A stretch of DNA of 64,000 nucleotides from Rhizorhabdus phycosphaerae (GCF_011044255.1 NZ_CP049107.1:806001-870000), one strand, 5' to 3'; counted from the first letter of the stretch, positions 45,122 to 55,128 are shown. The notes: generated by a model not told the origin, from the sequence alone. Translations and numbers: made by a program.

Positions 45122-46232
45122 CAGACGGCGATTTCTGTATGGCGCAGCGGGCACGACCCTGGCGCTGGCGGTGAGCCCCGCCATGGCGGCCCAGGCGGCT
45201 TCCGATCCTCTTCGCAACTGGGTGGTCGTCAACGCCCTGGGTGGCCTCGGCAACCCCAATGTGAACGGTGGGGGTTTCGACAAGAGAGTGCTGGAGGAAG
45301 CCCACGGCTCGGGGCTTAGCGCCGTCAACGTCACGCTGGGCTATGTCTCGGGCGCGGAGGATCCGTTCGAGATCAGCGTTCGCGATGTCGCCGCCATGGA
45401 CCGGGACATCCGCGACCGTCCCCGGGACCTGCTGAAAGTCTGGACCGCCGGGGACATCCGCAAGGCTAAGGCCGAGGGCAGGATCGGCGTGATCTACGGC
45501 TTCCAGAATGCGGCGATGATGGGCAAGGACGCCTCGCGCGTCGACATATTCGCCGATATGGGCGTGCGGATCGTCCAACTGACCTACAATCCCGCCAATG
45601 ATCTGGGCGACGGGTCGATGGCACCGCAGAACCGGGGGCTGACCCCGTTCGGCCGGGAGGTGGTCGAAAGGCTCAACCATGCGAGGCTGATGGTCGACCT
45701 GTCGCACAGCGGCGAGCGGACCTGCCTGGAAGCCGCCCAGATTTCCAAGGCGCCGATTTCCATCAATCATACCGGCTGCAGGGCACTCACCGATCTGCCG
45801 CGCAACAAGACCGACGCGGAATTGCGGCTCGTCGCCGAGCGGGGCGGCTTCGTCGGCATCTATTTCATGCCCTTCCTGAATCCCAGCGGCCATGCCCGCG
45901 CCGACGACGTGGTTGCGCATATCGACCATGCCATCAATGTCTGCGGGGAAGATCATGTCGGCGTAGGCACCGATGGCGACGTGACCCAGATCGACGACCT
46001 CAAAGTCTATGAGGCTCGGCTTGCCGAGGAGATCGCCAAGCGCAGGGCGGCCGGGATCAGCGCTGCGGGCGAACGCCCGGACACCTATCCCTTCGTCGTC
46101 GACCTCCGTGGCCCCGATCAGTTCCGCAAGCTCGTCCGCCTGCTCGAGGCGCGAGGCTATACCTCGCGAAGGATAGAGAAGGTCTTGGGGGCCAATTTCC
46201 TGCGCTATGCGGAAAGCATCTGGGGGGCCTGA
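45105..46232 (+). CDS. M19-type membrane dipeptidase homologue with altered metal site
   Basis: This 375-residue protein is of the peptidase M19 (renal dipeptidase) family with a Tat signal (DRRRFLYGAAGTTLALA). Two zinc histidines are kept (MVDLSHSGERT and SINHTGCRAL), and the C-terminal DHVGVGTDGD is typical. But the N-terminal HxD pair is absent (VVVNALGGLGNPN in its place) and the bridging Glu appears as GFQNAA. So it may bind one metal or have other chemistry. It overlaps the upstream amidohydrolase by 17 nt; ATG at 45105 or 45114 could start it. Confidence 0.88.
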   Translation: MAIMIDRRRFLYGAAGTTLALAVSPAMAAQAASDPLRNWVVVNALGGLGNPNVNGGGFDKRVLEEAHGSGLSAVNVTLGYVSGAEDPFEISVRDVAAMDRDIRDRPRDLLKVWTAGDIRKAKAEGRIGVIYGFQNAAMMGKDASRVDIFADMGVRIVQLTYNPANDLGDGSMAPQNRGLTPFGREVVERLNHARLMVDLSHSGERTCLEAAQISKAPISINHTGCRALTDLPRNKTDAELRLVAERGGFVGIYFMPFLNPSGHARADDVVAHIDHAINVCGEDHVGVGTDGDVTQIDDLKVYEARLAEEIAKRRAAGISAAGERPDTYPFVVDLRGPDQFRKLVRLLEARGYTSRRIEKVLGANFLRYAESIWGA

Positions 46233-46244
46233 TGCTGAAGCCCG

Positions 46245-47357
46245 TCACTCCTTCTGGAGATGGGAGAGAGGGGCCTCGAATGAAGCGCAATAGCCTGCTT
46301 CGCCAAAATCCTCGCTCACGGCCCCGCCCCCGCCAAGCCCCATTGAGATAAGCTTGGCTCCGAAGCTGCGGTGCGATGGGGTGATGGCCGCCGGCCCTCC
46401 GAGCTCGGCCCAGCCCAGCCTGAGGACAGCGTCATCACCTTCGCCCGACACAGCCCAGCCGACCCGCACCGTGCCGCTAGGGACGGACAGCGCGCCATAT
46501 TTCACAGCGTTACTACCCAGTTCGTGGAGCAGCATCGCGGTCGTGATTGCCCCTTTGGGAGCCAGCGGCACAGAGGGGCCCGAAGCCATGAACCGATCGG
46601 AAGAGGCGTGGCGTGACAGGCTGTTCGCAACGACGGTCCGCATGTCGGCGTCTGCCCATTTCCGCCGCTGAAGCAACTCATGCGCTTCGGTCAGCGCATC
46701 CAGGCGATTCTGGAAGGACTCCACCGGACCCCGGCTGGGCACGTTTCGAAGGGTCTGGCTGGCGAGGCCATGGATCATCGCCAGCGTCTGATTCAACCGC
46801 TCGGTCAGCAATTCGTTGAGCTGTCGCCGCTCGATGTCCTCTTCCATGCGCCGCAGCATGGCGCGGCGCAGCTCGAGCTGTGCGATCACCTGGCGGGCAA
46901 GCGTGGCCAGCATGCCCTTCTGCTCGGGCGTCAGCCCCTGCGGCCGAGGCGTGCGATCGATCACGCACAGCATGCCCAGCACCTCGCCATGCGGCGCGAT
47001 CAACGGCGCCCCGGCATAAAAGCGCACACCGTCCGCGACATTCACGAGACTGTTACCCGCCGTTCGCGGGTCGGCCATCAGATCGGGGATGATCAGCAAC
47101 TCGGCGCTGTCGAGACCAAGTCTGCAGACCGACTGATCGATCGGTGTTTCCCGCTGCTCGAGGCCGACGCGCGCCTTGAACCATTGACGATCGGTCTCGA
47201 CCAGGCTCACCAGCGAAATCGGCGTGCCGCATAATTGCGCAGCCAGCTGGACGATGTCGTCGAAATTCTGCTCGGGCGGCGTGTCGAGGATCTGATAATC
47301 CGACAGGGCCGCCAATCGCGACATGTCGGAGCGCTGGAGGTCAACCAGGCCACGCAT
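46245..47357 (-). CDS. GAF-domain protein of HWE/HisKA_2 kinase type lacking the phosphoacceptor histidine
   Basis: The 370-residue cytoplasmic protein has a GAF domain (about 20-160, QNFDDIVQLAAQLCGTP to FYAGAPLIAPHGEVLGMLCVID) and an HWE-type kinase region (about 170-370). The N box LLHELGSNAVKYG and the GWAELGGP element of HWE kinases are present. The dimerisation helix ends TLAMIHGLASQTLRN as usual, but the residues before it read LLTERLNQ where the family has LxHRxKN, so E186 stands at the phosphorylated His. It may be a pseudokinase or ATP sensor. The ATG at 47357 has a GGAG box 8 nt upstream; a GTG at 47474 is an alternative. Confidence 0.86.
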   Translation of the reverse strand: MRGLVDLQRSDMSRLAALSDYQILDTPPEQNFDDIVQLAAQLCGTPISLVSLVETDRQWFKARVGLEQRETPIDQSVCRLGLDSAELLIIPDLMADPRTAGNSLVNVADGVRFYAGAPLIAPHGEVLGMLCVIDRTPRPQGLTPEQKGMLATLARQVIAQLELRRAMLRRMEEDIERRQLNELLTERLNQTLAMIHGLASQTLRNVPSRGPVESFQNRLDALTEAHELLQRRKWADADMRTVVANSLSRHASSDRFMASGPSVPLAPKGAITTAMLLHELGSNAVKYGALSVPSGTVRVGWAVSGEGDDAVLRLGWAELGGPAAITPSHRSFGAKLISMGLGGGGAVSEDFGEAGYCASFEAPLSHLQKE

Positions 47358-47556
47358 AACGTCACTCCACTTCGCGTTCGACACCGGCAACAGCCGGCTG
47401 CCCCCGCCCACCAACATAGTTCGCCCAATATCCAGATCAACATCGTGAAAATGCAGGGGTTTCTTTGACGCCACCGCTTTGCCGGCCAGGCGGCAGCCGC
47501 AAGCTGGCCCTCGCGGCCCGCGCCAATCCTGCTAATGTCGCGCAGGAAGCGACATC

Positions 47557-49125
47557 ATGGTCGCGCCGCAAGGGAGAGATTCGATCGTGATCGCACCGCA
47601 GGCCCAATCCCTGTCTTTGATGCTGCGGCGTTCGGCCGCGCGGCACGGATCCAAGGCGGCACTCGTCTTCGGCGACCAGTGCTGGAGCTATTCGACTTTC
47701 GATACCATCGTCGACGAACTGGCCGCAGGGCTCGACGACCTCGGCGTCACTAAGGGCGATCGCGTCGCGATCCTCGCACGGAACAGCAACGCCTTTCTGG
47801 CGATCCGTTTCGCGGTGGCGCGGATCGGCGCGGTGCTGGTGCCGGTCAACGTCATGCTGGGCGCATCCGACATCGCCTATATTCTCGACCATTCGGGCGC
47901 GCGCTTCCTGTTCGCCGACGCGTCGCTGGTCGAGCTCGGCCGACAGGCGGCAGCCGGCGGTCGGATCGAAGGCTTCTTCCTCGTCGAGGGTGAAGGCGCC
48001 GAAGCCACGGGCGCCATCGCGCGGTGGAGCAGCCTGCGCATTCCCGGCGCCACGATCGATGATCGCGCCGACGCCGACGACCTGCTGCAGATCATCTACA
48101 CGAGCGGGACCGAAAGCCGGCCCAAGGGCGCAATGCTGAGCCATGCCGCCGTCCTCTGGCAATATCAGAGCTGCCTGTTCGATTGCGACTGGACCACCGA
48201 CACCGTCATCCTCCACGCCCTGCCGCTGTTTCACTGCGCCGCCCTCGACGCGATGGCCGGGCCCGCCCTGCAGGCCGGTGCCACCAGCATCATCAGCGCT
48301 TCCGCCGCCCCCGAGCAGGTCATCCCGCTGGTCGAACAACACCGCGTCACCGCCTTCTTCGCGCCGCCGACAGTCTGGATTTCCCTGCTGCGCTCGCCGC
48401 TATTCGAGGCGCACGACATCTCTTCTCTCGCCAAGGGCTATTATGGCGCGTCGATCATGCCGGTCGCGGTGATCGAGGAACTCTCCGAGCGCATCCCCGG
48501 GCTGCGCCTGTGGAACCTCTACGGCCAGACCGAGATCGCACCAGTCGCGACCGTGCTGCGGCCCGAGGATCACGCGACGCGGCGCGGTTCGGCCGGACGC
48601 CCGACTCTTCACGTCCAGACACGCGTCGTCGACGACGAGATGCGCGACGTCGGCCCCGGTGAGGTGGGCGAGATCGTCCACCGATCCCCGCAGCTGCTAT
48701 CGGGCTATTGGCGCCAGCCCGAGCTGTCCGAGACCGTCTTTGCCGGCGGCTGGTTTCACAGCGGGGATCTGGCGACGATCGACGAGGACGGTTTCATCAC
48801 CGTCGTCGACCGCAAGAAGGACATGATCAAGACCGGCGGCGAGAATGTCTCTTCGCGCGAGGTCGAGGAGGCGATCTACGCCCACCCGCATGTTTCCGAG
48901 GTCGCGGTCATCGGCCTGCCCGACCCGCGCTGGATCGAGGCCGTGACGGCTTTCGTCGTGGTGCGCTCGGGAACGACACCGAGCGTCGAGGCGCTGGAAA
49001 CGCATTGCGCGCAGAGGCTTTCCGGGTTCAAGCGACCCAAGCGCTTCGTCTTCGTCGACGATCTGCCGCGCAACGCCAGCGGCAAGATATTGAAGCGCAA
49101 CCTGCGTGAGATGGCGGCCGAGTGA
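47557..49125 (+). CDS. AMP-binding acyl-CoA ligase
   Basis: A 522-residue ANL-superfamily enzyme. It has the P-loop YTSGTESRPKGAML, the adenylate motif LYGQTEIAPVA, the hinge SGDLATIDEDGFITVVDRKKDMI and the C-terminal catalytic Lys in NASGKILKRNL. It should activate a carboxylic acid with ATP to an acyl-CoA; the type is nearest to crotonobetaine/carnitine or medium-chain ligases. It is divergent from the GAF protein with a 199-nt gap, and no beta-oxidation gene is next to it. A GTG at 47587 behind GGGAGAG is an alternative start. Confidence 0.92.
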   Translation: MVAPQGRDSIVIAPQAQSLSLMLRRSAARHGSKAALVFGDQCWSYSTFDTIVDELAAGLDDLGVTKGDRVAILARNSNAFLAIRFAVARIGAVLVPVNVMLGASDIAYILDHSGARFLFADASLVELGRQAAAGGRIEGFFLVEGEGAEATGAIARWSSLRIPGATIDDRADADDLLQIIYTSGTESRPKGAMLSHAAVLWQYQSCLFDCDWTTDTVILHALPLFHCAALDAMAGPALQAGATSIISASAAPEQVIPLVEQHRVTAFFAPPTVWISLLRSPLFEAHDISSLAKGYYGASIMPVAVIEELSERIPGLRLWNLYGQTEIAPVATVLRPEDHATRRGSAGRPTLHVQTRVVDDEMRDVGPGEVGEIVHRSPQLLSGYWRQPELSETVFAGGWFHSGDLATIDEDGFITVVDRKKDMIKTGGENVSSREVEEAIYAHPHVSEVAVIGLPDPRWIEAVTAFVVVRSGTTPSVEALETHCAQRLSGFKRPKRFVFVDDLPRNASGKILKRNLREMAAE

Positions 49126-49232
49126 GCGCCGCCCATCCGCCGGCAAGATTTTGAAAAAGAACCAAAGCGATCCGCCGACGTTGTCCTGTCATGGCCGTGC
49201 CCCTCCCCGGCCGTCGTGAAGGAGTTTTCGAC

Positions 49233-49547
49233 ATGACCGCGCTTACCAAATCCCGTATCGCGCTGTGCGCTATTCCAGCGATGCTTGCCCTGTCCGCCTG
49301 CCAGTCGAGCAATCCCACCGAACGCGGCCTGGCGCGTGGCGCGGCGATCGGTGCGGCCGGCGGTGCGGCACTCGGAGCGGTCGTGGGCGGCGTCGGCGTC
49401 GGTGAAGGCGCTGCGATCGGCGCTGCCGCTGGTGGCGCGATCGGCGCGCTGACCGCCAAGAACCGCCGCTATTATCGCGACCGCCGCGGCGATTGCTATT
49501 ATAAGGACGGTGGCCGCCGCTACTACGTCGATCGCAACCGCTGCTGA
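49233..49547 (+). CDS. Glycine-zipper lipoprotein
   Basis: This 104-residue protein has a lipoprotein signal with lipobox LSAC, a glycine-zipper segment (about 35-75, repeats of G-A-A-x-G-G such as AAIGAAGGAALGAVVGG) that may span or oligomerise in the outer membrane, and a Tyr/Arg-rich C terminus (NRRYYRDRRGDCYY). It resembles small YMGG/OmpA-like glycine-zipper lipoproteins of sphingomonads. The ATG at 49233 has a GAAGGAG box 8 nt upstream. Function unknown, probably envelope stability. Confidence 0.88.
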   Translation: MTALTKSRIALCAIPAMLALSACQSSNPTERGLARGAAIGAAGGAALGAVVGGVGVGEGAAIGAAAGGAIGALTAKNRRYYRDRRGDCYYKDGGRRYYVDRNRC

Positions 49548-49551
49548 TCCG

Positions 49552-50454
49552 TCACGGCGTCTGATCCGCCGCCCCGGAAGCCATTTCTACGCTCAGTTCG
49601 GTTTCCAGGGCGGCGAGCATCGCCTGCACCTTGGGTAGAGCATGCCGCCTATGCGGGTAGACCGCCCAAATCGGTTCCGGCGCATCGAGATAGCCATCTA
49701 GAAGCCGCACGAGACGCCCGGTCGCAAGATGATCGCGGACGTAGAACTCGGGAAGCTGGCATAAGCCGAGCCCATCCAGTGCCGCCGAGACAAGCGCGGT
49801 ACCGCTGTTGCACCGAAACCGGCCCGTGGGCACCCATGTCCGCCGAGTGCCCTTTTCGCTGAAATGCCAAACTCCGCTCGTACCGATCAGGCAGTCATGC
49901 GCCTCGAGGTCGGATGGCGATTTCGGCGGAGTCCTGTGCGACAAATAGGCAGGTGCGGCACAGACGACAAGCGATCGGGCGCCGATCTGACGCGCATCGA
50001 GCCGCTGGTCGACCGGATGCCCCGTTCGTATGCCGATGTCGAAGCCCTCGGCAACGAGATCGACGACCCGGTTGGTCAGTTCGAGCGTCACCGAAATGCG
50101 CGGATGCGCCCGGATGAAGCGACCGACGATCGGCGCCGCGAAACGCTCGCCCAGGGCCGTCGAGCAGGTGAGCTTCAGCGCCCCCTGCATCTCGCTCTCG
50201 CCCCGCGCCATCGACAGCGCTTCGTCGCGTTCATCGATGATGCGACGGCTCTGGTCGACCAGCATCCGGCCAAGCTCGGTGGGACGCACCGATCGCGTGG
50301 TGCGTTCGAACAGCTCTGCCTTCAGCCGCGCCTCGAGACGCTGGACGATCCGGCTCACCTGTGACGGCGAGACGTTCAGCCTGCGGGCGGCGCCGACGAA
50401 GCTTCCCGTGTCGGCGATCGCCACGATTTCCTCCAGCCCCTCCCAGTCCGACAT
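49552..50454 (-). CDS. LysR-family transcriptional regulator
   Basis: The 300-residue protein has the LysR helix-turn-helix ([25 protein letters not shown]) and an effector domain of the CrgA/DsdC-like type ([29 protein letters not shown]). It is divergent from frmA, 93 nt apart, with a LysR-type inverted repeat in the gap, so it probably governs formaldehyde detoxification in place of the usual FrmR. It ends 4 nt from the convergent lipoprotein gene's stop. Confidence 0.9.
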   Translation of the reverse strand: MSDWEGLEEIVAIADTGSFVGAARRLNVSPSQVSRIVQRLEARLKAELFERTTRSVRPTELGRMLVDQSRRIIDERDEALSMARGESEMQGALKLTCSTALGERFAAPIVGRFIRAHPRISVTLELTNRVVDLVAEGFDIGIRTGHPVDQRLDARQIGARSLVVCAAPAYLSHRTPPKSPSDLEAHDCLIGTSGVWHFSEKGTRRTWVPTGRFRCNSGTALVSAALDGLGLCQLPEFYVRDHLATGRLVRLLDGYLDAPEPIWAVYPHRRHALPKVQAMLAALETELSVEMASGAADQTP

Positions 50455-50482
50455 GATTATTGCCTCACAGAATTAATCACTT

Positions 50483-50501
50483 GCGAAATTAGCTATTTCG
50501 C
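50483..50501. promoter_or_regulatory. Inverted repeat GCGAAAT-TAGCT-ATTTCGC in the LysR/frmA gap
   Basis: A perfect 7-bp inverted repeat with a 5-nt spacer lies midway between the divergent LysR gene and frmA. The size and place fit a LysR-type operator. It has no similarity to the operator motif of the 26-33 kb island. Confidence 0.6.
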
Positions 50502-50547
50502 GCCGAATTGCACCAATATATGTCGCAAGGAGATCAGGAGATACGCC

Positions 50548-51660
<1,113 letters not shown>

Positions 51661-51670
51661 TCGCGCCGGC

Positions 51671-52516
51671 ATGAGCAGCATCGAGACCCTTTCGACCAAC
51701 CGGGCCTTTGGCGGCGTGCAGGGCGTCTATCGCCATGCATCGTCCGCCACGGGCACCGACATGACCTTCTCGGTCTATGTTCCGCCGCACGAACCGGGCG
51801 CGCGCCTGCCGGTCGTCTGGTATCTGTCGGGGCTCACCTGCACCCATGCCAATGTAACGGAGAAGGGTGAGTTCCGCCGGGCCTGCGCCGAGCTCGGCCT
51901 GATCTTCGTCGCACCAGACACGAGCCCGCGCGGCGAGGGCGTGGCCGACGATCCCGCCGGCGCCTATGATTTCGGACTGGGCGCGGGCTTTTATGTCGAC
52001 GCCACCGAGCCGCCCTTCGCGCCGCATTATCGGATGTGGAGCTATGTGACGGAGGAGCTGCCGGCGCTGATCGCCGCGCATTTCCCGGCCGATATGGCGC
52101 GGCAGGCGATCACCGGCCATTCGATGGGCGGCCATGGCGCGCTGACCATCGGCCTGACCTTCCCCGAGCGCTTCCGCTCGATCTCGGCCTTCGCGCCGAT
52201 CGTGGCGCCGTCGCAGGTGCCCTGGGGCCAGAAGGCGCTTCCCGGCTATCTGGGGAATGACCGGGCAGCCTGGCGGCGCCACGATGCGGTCGCCCTGATC
52301 GAGGATGGCGCACGGGTGGCGGAACTGCTCGTCGACCAAGGCGAAGCCGACGGTTTCCTGGCCGATCAGCTCAAGCCCGAATTGCTGGCGGCCGCCTGCG
52401 CCGATGCGGGGATCGACCTCACGCTTCGGCTGCAGCCGGGCTACGACCACAGCTATTATTTCATCTCGAGCTTCATGGACGACCATCTACGCTGGCACGC
52501 GGCACGTCTTGCATGA
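51671..52516 (+). CDS. fghA: S-formylglutathione hydrolase
   Basis: The 281-residue esterase-D-type alpha/beta hydrolase splits S-formylglutathione to formate and glutathione. The serine is in TGHSMGGHGAL, the oxyanion region is WYLSGLTCTHAN, and the His is in PGYDHSYYFISSF. It is 10 nt behind frmA and belongs to one transcript with it. A perfect ATGATCGG/CCGATCAT inverted repeat overlaps its stop codon, without a T-run. Confidence 0.96.
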   Translation: MSSIETLSTNRAFGGVQGVYRHASSATGTDMTFSVYVPPHEPGARLPVVWYLSGLTCTHANVTEKGEFRRACAELGLIFVAPDTSPRGEGVADDPAGAYDFGLGAGFYVDATEPPFAPHYRMWSYVTEELPALIAAHFPADMARQAITGHSMGGHGALTIGLTFPERFRSISAFAPIVAPSQVPWGQKALPGYLGNDRAAWRRHDAVALIEDGARVAELLVDQGEADGFLADQLKPELLAAACADAGIDLTLRLQPGYDHSYYFISSFMDDHLRWHAARLA

Positions 52517-52641
52517 TCGGATAGCCCGATCATAGGGTACGAGATATTGAAATTGCGCCTTTATCCGGCAGGCATTTGCCGTCACTAGAGAGGCATGACG
52601 CCTCGCTGCGCCCCTCATCCTATTTGCTGCATGGATCGCCC

Positions 52642-53928
52642 GTGAACGATCGCATGCAGGCCCATGCGTTGCTGCTGCTCGACCTGATCGCGGTTGAACG
52701 GCCGATCGATGCTTCTAGATTCGATGCGCTCGATGACACGGCATGGAACGAGGTGCTGCGCATGGCACGCCAGCATCGGCTCGAACCCTTGCTCGGGCAA
52801 AGATTGGAAAAGGACCCCGGCTGCTTTCCCCGCCTGATCGCCGATCGGATGGGCGAGCGGCGGCGAGCCCAGGCCTTGGCAGGACTGCGCGCCGCAGCGG
52901 AGCTGGAACGGCTGCGCACACTCTTCCTCGAGGCCGGCATACCCTTCGCCGCATTGAAGGGCGCCTATCTCGGCAGGGCCGCCTATCCCCGGCCCGAACT
53001 CCGGCCGCTGCGCGACATCGACATCCTCGTCCCACGCGATCGCGCGGTCGAGGCATGGCGCCTGCTGGAGTCGAAGGGCTACAGCCAGATCGAGCAGAGC
53101 CAGGGCAGCCCGGAATCAGCGCTCGACTTCCTGCACCAGATGCCGCCGGCTCGCTCGCCTGCGACCGGCATGGCAGTGGAAGTCCATTTCCGCCTCTTCC
53201 ACGATCGCGATCGCGGCGAGGGCTATGAACCGAGCGAAGATCCTCTTTTCTGGGATAGGCTGGTGCGGCTGGGAGAGCCGGGCCGCGAAATCGCTTATCC
53301 GTCGCCTACCGACACGCTGCTTCACCTCATCGAACATGCGGCCTATGGCCACGCTTTCGACAACGGGCCGCTTCTGCTCAGTGACATCGCCTGGCTGATC
53401 CGAAGCGGCGGGGTAGACTGGTCGCTCTTCTGGTCACTCGCCGACCGGGCGCATTGTCGCCATGGCGCCCTGCTGAGCTTCGCCCTGACGCGCCGCTATT
53501 GGCCGGACGTCGACATTGCCGAACCGGATTATGGTCCTGATTCGTCTTCGGTGCCCGTTGCGCTGGTCGATGCGACCGGGATCATCATGCTCCAGGACTC
53601 CAGTCGGCGCAAAGACCTCAAGCTATCCTTGCAAGCCCGGCTCCGGCGCCGCAGCGGCAATCTCCCGGCCTTTCTCCTCGGCCGCCTTTTTCCATCGCGG
53701 CTGGAGATGGCCAACATGTATCCGGTCGACCCCGCGTCGCCGCGCATGCCGCTGTTCTATGCGCGCAGGCTCTGGGAAATCGGGACCAGGCGCAGACCGG
53801 GCCTGATCGGCCAGCGCCTCGATCGCACCAACGGGTCCGTCGAGCATATCGATGGCGCCATCGTCGACCATATGCTGGCCGTTCACGACTGGCTCGAACA
53901 GCATGACGCGGCGACTGCGGTGCACTGA
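52642..53928 (+). CDS. NTP_transf_5-family nucleotidyltransferase-like protein
   Basis: This protein of about 428 residues belongs to the nucleotidyltransferase-like family often found in lasso-peptide and other RiPP loci. The metal-binding Asp pair is D125 and D127 in RPLRDIDILVP, preceded by AALKGAYLGRAAYP, a family hallmark. LHLIEHAAYGHAF and LLLSDIAWLI follow. It lies 2.7 kb before the cyclase on the same strand, with an OmpA-like gene and a reverse MFS gene between. It might modify the peptide with a nucleotide or sugar. No good ribosome-binding site is seen, so the GTG at 52642 is only the best of several starts. Confidence 0.75.
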   Translation: MNDRMQAHALLLLDLIAVERPIDASRFDALDDTAWNEVLRMARQHRLEPLLGQRLEKDPGCFPRLIADRMGERRRAQALAGLRAAAELERLRTLFLEAGIPFAALKGAYLGRAAYPRPELRPLRDIDILVPRDRAVEAWRLLESKGYSQIEQSQGSPESALDFLHQMPPARSPATGMAVEVHFRLFHDRDRGEGYEPSEDPLFWDRLVRLGEPGREIAYPSPTDTLLHLIEHAAYGHAFDNGPLLLSDIAWLIRSGGVDWSLFWSLADRAHCRHGALLSFALTRRYWPDVDIAEPDYGPDSSSVPVALVDATGIIMLQDSSRRKDLKLSLQARLRRRSGNLPAFLLGRLFPSRLEMANMYPVDPASPRMPLFYARRLWEIGTRRRPGLIGQRLDRTNGSVEHIDGAIVDHMLAVHDWLEQHDAATAVH

Positions 53929-54170
53929 TCTCAACGCGGGAGGCAACCGCGAATCCCGTCCCTTCACGAAGGATTGCGACCCCAAAGGAGGGTAGGAATC
54001 CTTCCGGCACGACATGTGCCAGCCTGTCGGCAGGGATCGATTCCGCTCCTTTCATCGCGCGATCCACTCTCGTCAGCGGCAAGTTATCGCGCTCCGCATC
54101 CAGCGTTAATCTGGCAGACAGCTAGTCATCGACACCCAAAGCGCACGGGGGAAGACAAAGGAGTCGCTCT
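53929..54170. other. Intergenic region before the OmpA-like gene
   Basis: No reading frame of note. The AAAGGAG ribosome-binding site of the next gene lies at its end; no clear promoter or terminator was recognised. Confidence 0.4.
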
Positions 54171-55055
54171 ATGCGTGTCAATTCCAAGGACCGGAGAGTC
54201 CGTTTCATGATGGTGATGCTGGCCCTGTCGGCTTCAGCCAGCTTGTCTGCTCAACAACAACGTCCTGCCGACTCGAATATTGTCGTCGATGGCGTTCCTC
54301 TTCCAGACCCTTCGACGATGACTGAAGGCCCTGAAATAAAGGGCGTCATCTCTGCGCGGACAGGCAACCGTCTGAAGGTTACGTCGTCGGACGGCACGAG
54401 CACCGTGATTGCCGTCGGTGATGCCACGCGGGTCAAGGCTGCGTCCGGGCTCTTCGGCAGCAACAAGAAGCTCGGCCTCGACGCGTTGCTCAACGGCCTG
54501 CCGGTGACCGTGAAGACGCTGCAGCCCGCCGGCGGCATGGGCAACGAGCTCTATGCGAGCCAGGTCAATTTCCGGAACGCCGATTTCAAGACCGCCTCGA
54601 TGATCCGCAACGCCACCGACCAGCGCTTCGAGGAACAGATCGCCGCGACCGAGGCCCTGCGCGGCCGCCTCGGCGACATCGACAAGTACAACATCAAGAA
54701 CACGATCAACGTCCATTTCGACACCGGCAAGGCCGAGCTGTCGGCCGAGGACAAGGCGCAACTCTGCCAGACGGCGAGCACGGCCGAGGCGACCGAGAAC
54801 GCGCTGATGCTGGTGGTCGGCTACACGGATTCGACCGGTCCCGAAGAGGTCAACCAGCAGCTGAGCGAGAAGCGCGCCGCGCGGGTGATCAACTATCTGC
54901 AGCAGGCCTGCGGTTGGAAGCCCTATCGGATGCTCACCCCGACCGGCATGGCGACCGCCGATCCCCTGGCGCCGAACGACACGCCCGAGGGCAAGGCGCA
55001 GAACCGCCGCGTTGCCGTCAACATTCTCGTGAGCAAGAGTGTGGACGATCTCTGA
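54171..55055 (+). CDS. OmpA-family C-terminal domain protein
   Basis: A 294-residue envelope protein. The signal peptide (MMVMLALSASASLSAQ) is followed by a small beta domain (about 50-130, GVISARTGNRLKVTSSDG) and an OmpA-like peptidoglycan-binding domain (about 170-290) with NVHFDTGKAELS, VVGYTDSTGPEEVNQQLS and KRAARVINYL. It has no beta-barrel, so it is probably periplasmic and bound to the cell wall. An AAAGGAG box precedes the ATG, and a terminator follows. It seems unrelated to the RiPP genes around it. Confidence 0.92.
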   Translation: MRVNSKDRRVRFMMVMLALSASASLSAQQQRPADSNIVVDGVPLPDPSTMTEGPEIKGVISARTGNRLKVTSSDGTSTVIAVGDATRVKAASGLFGSNKKLGLDALLNGLPVTVKTLQPAGGMGNELYASQVNFRNADFKTASMIRNATDQRFEEQIAATEALRGRLGDIDKYNIKNTINVHFDTGKAELSAEDKAQLCQTASTAEATENALMLVVGYTDSTGPEEVNQQLSEKRAARVINYLQQACGWKPYRMLTPTGMATADPLAPNDTPEGKAQNRRVAVNILVSKSVDDL

Positions 55056-55063
55056 TTGTGTCC

Positions 55064-55082
55064 TCCGGACCACATGTCCGGA
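55064..55082. repeat. Small hairpin before the terminator
   Basis: TCCGGAC (55064-55070) and GTCCGGA (55076-55082) form a perfect 7-bp stem with a 5-nt loop, 9 nt after the OmpA-like stop codon. It stands directly before the terminator stem and may protect the mRNA end. Confidence 0.55.
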
Positions 55083-55092
55083 TCTGAATATG

Positions 55093-55128
55093 AGCCGGAG
55101 ATCAACCATGGTCTCCGGCTTTCCTTTT
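55093..55128 (+). terminator. Rho-independent terminator of the OmpA-like gene
   Basis: AGCCGGAGA (55093-55101) pairs with TCTCCGGCT (55112-55120), extended by two inner pairs, and is followed by TTTCCTTTT. This is a standard intrinsic terminator on the plus strand. Confidence 0.85.

Noticed and set aside
52513-52533. ATGATCGG/CCGATCAT palindrome at the end of fghA as terminator
   Set aside because: No T-run follows; the stem is short and overlaps the stop codon.
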